Of a stretch of DNA of 64,000 nucleotides, positions 62,862 through 64,000 are shown one piece after another. A program made the translations under genes and the position numbers. Position 1 is the stretch's first letter, and each line of letters starts with the position of its first letter. Source of the stretch: Trichococcus sp. K1Tr (GTDB lineage Bacteria > Bacillota > Bacilli > Lactobacillales > Aerococcaceae); the NCBI RefSeq assembly GCF_028309625.1, contig NZ_JAQMHR010000002.1:62001-126000 (forward strand), read 5' to 3'. The notes below the pieces were generated by a model. It had not been told where the DNA came from and ran no database searches. It saw nothing but the letters and a program-made list of their open reading frames with translations.

Positions 62862-63875
62862 TTGGCTACGATCTATGATGTCGCAAAAGAAGCTGGTTTT
62901 TCCATTTCAACCGTTTCAAAAGTGTTGAATAACAGCACGAATGTGAGTGATCGGGCCAGAAAAAAAGTCCTGGAAGCTATCGGGACTTTGGGTTATGTTC
63001 CGAGCTCGTCCGCACGCACGTTGGCAACAAAAAAATCATACATGATTGGAGTGGTGTTCTCAGAAAATTTAGGTGTTGGTATGGCCCATCCCTTTTTTGG
63101 TCCTGTAATTGAAGGATTCCGGAAGTTCGTCGATATGTATAATTATGACTTATTGTTTGTATCCAGAAGTATCCAAGGCGAAGAAAACTACACGGACCAA
63201 CTTATCCGCAGGGGTGTGGATGGCATTGTTGTCTTCAGTACCGATTCAGATCGATCCGATCTGGAAATTTATCGCGAATTGGGCATCCCTTGTGTCTTTA
63301 TCGATATGGATGTGAGCGATTTCAACTCCGTGTACAGTGACAACTACCAAGGCGCAATAATCGCAGTCGACCATTTAGTCGCTTTAGGGCATCAAAAAAT
63401 TGCCCATATCCACGGGGAAAGCACAGGATTCATTGGTACAGAAAGAATGAGAGGATTCAATGATGCAATCAGCACGCATCACCTGAACATACCGGAAAGC
63501 TATATCGTGAACGGTGGCTATTACTCAACGGATGGCGGCCGGACAGCCATGATGAAACTGCTTCGCCTGGAGGAGCCACCAACCGCAGTGTTTGTGTCTG
63601 GGGATCAAATGGCAATTGGGGCAATCCAAGCAGTCAAGGAGTATGGTCTGCGTGTTCCGGAAGACATATCGATTGTGGGATTCGACGATATTGAAATAGC
63701 TAAATACATGGAACCAGCTTTAACGACAATTGCACAGGATAAAGAAAAAATTGGGCAGCAAGCAGGAGCGCTGGCGATTGAGAGCATTCTAAACCCGGAT
63801 CGCTTACCGGTCAAGAAGACGATTCCCGTTAGGTTGATCAAGCGGGCAACAACAGCTGAACCGAAGAAACATTGA
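62862..63875 (+). CDS. LacI-family transcriptional regulator
   Basis: A 337-residue repressor. The DNA-binding head reads ATIYDVAKEAGFSISTVSKVLNNSTNVSDRARKKV. The rest is a periplasmic-binding-protein-like sugar-binding core (GVDGIVVFSTDSD, AIIAVDHLVALGHQKIAHIHGE, FVSGDQMAIGAIQAVKEYGLRVPEDISIVGFDDIEIA). The TTG at 62862 is chosen because GAGGGAGGA lies upstream and the protein then begins as the family does. It probably controls the sugar uptake gene starting at 63973. Confidence 0.92.
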   Translation: MATIYDVAKEAGFSISTVSKVLNNSTNVSDRARKKVLEAIGTLGYVPSSSARTLATKKSYMIGVVFSENLGVGMAHPFFGPVIEGFRKFVDMYNYDLLFVSRSIQGEENYTDQLIRRGVDGIVVFSTDSDRSDLEIYRELGIPCVFIDMDVSDFNSVYSDNYQGAIIAVDHLVALGHQKIAHIHGESTGFIGTERMRGFNDAISTHHLNIPESYIVNGGYYSTDGGRTAMMKLLRLEEPPTAVFVSGDQMAIGAIQAVKEYGLRVPEDISIVGFDDIEIAKYMEPALTTIAQDKEKIGQQAGALAIESILNPDRLPVKKTIPVRLIKRATTAEPKKH

Positions 63876-63916
63876 TTTTTTGTTATGGAAACATAGCAAA
63901 AAATTTTATTCAAAAA

Positions 63917-63948
63917 GTAAAGCGCTTTACATAATCTGTAAGCGCTTA
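63917..63948. promoter_or_regulatory. Two LacI/CcpA-type operators
   Basis: GTAAAGCGCTTTAC (63917-63930) is a perfect palindrome. TAAGCGCTTA (63939-63948) is a second, shorter one. The CG-centred core is typical of LacI-family and cre sites. Confidence 0.75.
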
Positions 63949-63972
63949 ATAAACAAAGAGGAGCAATAATAA

Positions 63973-64000
63973 ATGAAAAAATGGGCAAGTATTTTAAGTA
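63973..64000 (+). CDS. Start of an exported protein, cut by window edge
   Basis: ATG at 63973 after AGAGGAGCAATAATAA reads MKKWASILS, a typical signal-peptide beginning. Given the LacI gene, operators and YesL neighbour, a sugar ABC substrate-binding lipoprotein is likely, but only nine codons are visible. Confidence 0.5.

Noticed and set aside
1-64000. tRNA, rRNA, tmRNA and prophage genes
   Set aside because: None was recognised on either strand; no integrase, capsid or terminase-like gene is present.

Overview
The window reads as a chromosomal segment of a low-to-mid GC Gram-positive bacterium of the order Lactobacillales, most likely Carnobacteriaceae (Trichococcus-like). This rests on Shine-Dalgarno-led genes, lipoproteins with typical Firmicutes lipoboxes, the htrA/rlmH neighbourhood, an Rgg regulator and an lmo0937-type small membrane protein. 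The genus is an inference; no rRNA or tRNA is present to test it.

Layout. 1-4 kb: the end of htrA, a cluster of six exact DnaA boxes, the ktrB-ktrA potassium uptake operon, and rlmH. 4-5.3 kb: a very AT-rich, stand-alone TIR-like gene, probably acquired defence. 5.6-16.3 kb: mostly single genes: a sugar dehydrogenase lipoprotein, an AHSA1 protein, an AlkD-like repair protein, a TPR-rifampin ADP-ribosyltransferase fusion, ilvD with an Fe-S assembly-type partner, AIM24, fabV, a cupredoxin lipoprotein, rluF and truA. 16.4-19.9 kb: an Rgg regulator diverging from tiny ORFs, a secreted protein and an ABC-2 exporter, bracketed by an inverted 36-bp repeat. 20-22.5 kb: allD, a DUF4230 protein and a small unknown protein. 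22.9-30.6 kb: a complete Wadjet anti-plasmid operon (jetD-A-B-C).

30.9-46 kb: lipoproteins, an AmtB-PII fusion, rtcB, a second FtsH-type protease, a LysM-RCC1 secreted protein, a repeat-rich surface protein, ppnP and several small genes. 46.3-49.2 kb: a mazEF toxin-antitoxin operon whose toxin gene is split by a complete IS200/IS605-type element; both junctions can be read to within one base and the toxin frame can be rebuilt. 49.3-53.7 kb: a DUF1599 protein, a ferritin-like lipoprotein, and a cystine/polar amino-acid ABC importer with a structured leader. 53.7-56 kb: an ArsR-rhodanese regulator and a dsrE/membrane-protein operon sharing the same palindromic operator. 56.2-59.7 kb: adenine deaminase, a PiT phosphate transporter and its DUF47 partner. 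59.8-64 kb: a His-rich secreted peptide, a SAM-I riboswitch in front of an unknown coiled-coil gene, a decayed DUF4230 paralogue, DUF488, YesL-like and LacI-family genes, and the first codons of a gene behind LacI-type operators.

Most genes are single units closed by strong hairpin terminators. Four of these terminators belong to one dispersed repeat family. Three loci bear on foreign DNA or conflict: the TIR-like gene, Wadjet and mazEF::IS. The strongest candidates for new biology are the ArsR-rhodanese sulfur regulon with its duplicated operator, the SAM-riboswitch gene of unknown function, the Rgg-linked 14-residue peptide, the structured leader of the amino-acid importer, and the reversible-looking IS insertion in mazF with a TnpB that lacks the usual zinc-ribbon cysteines.
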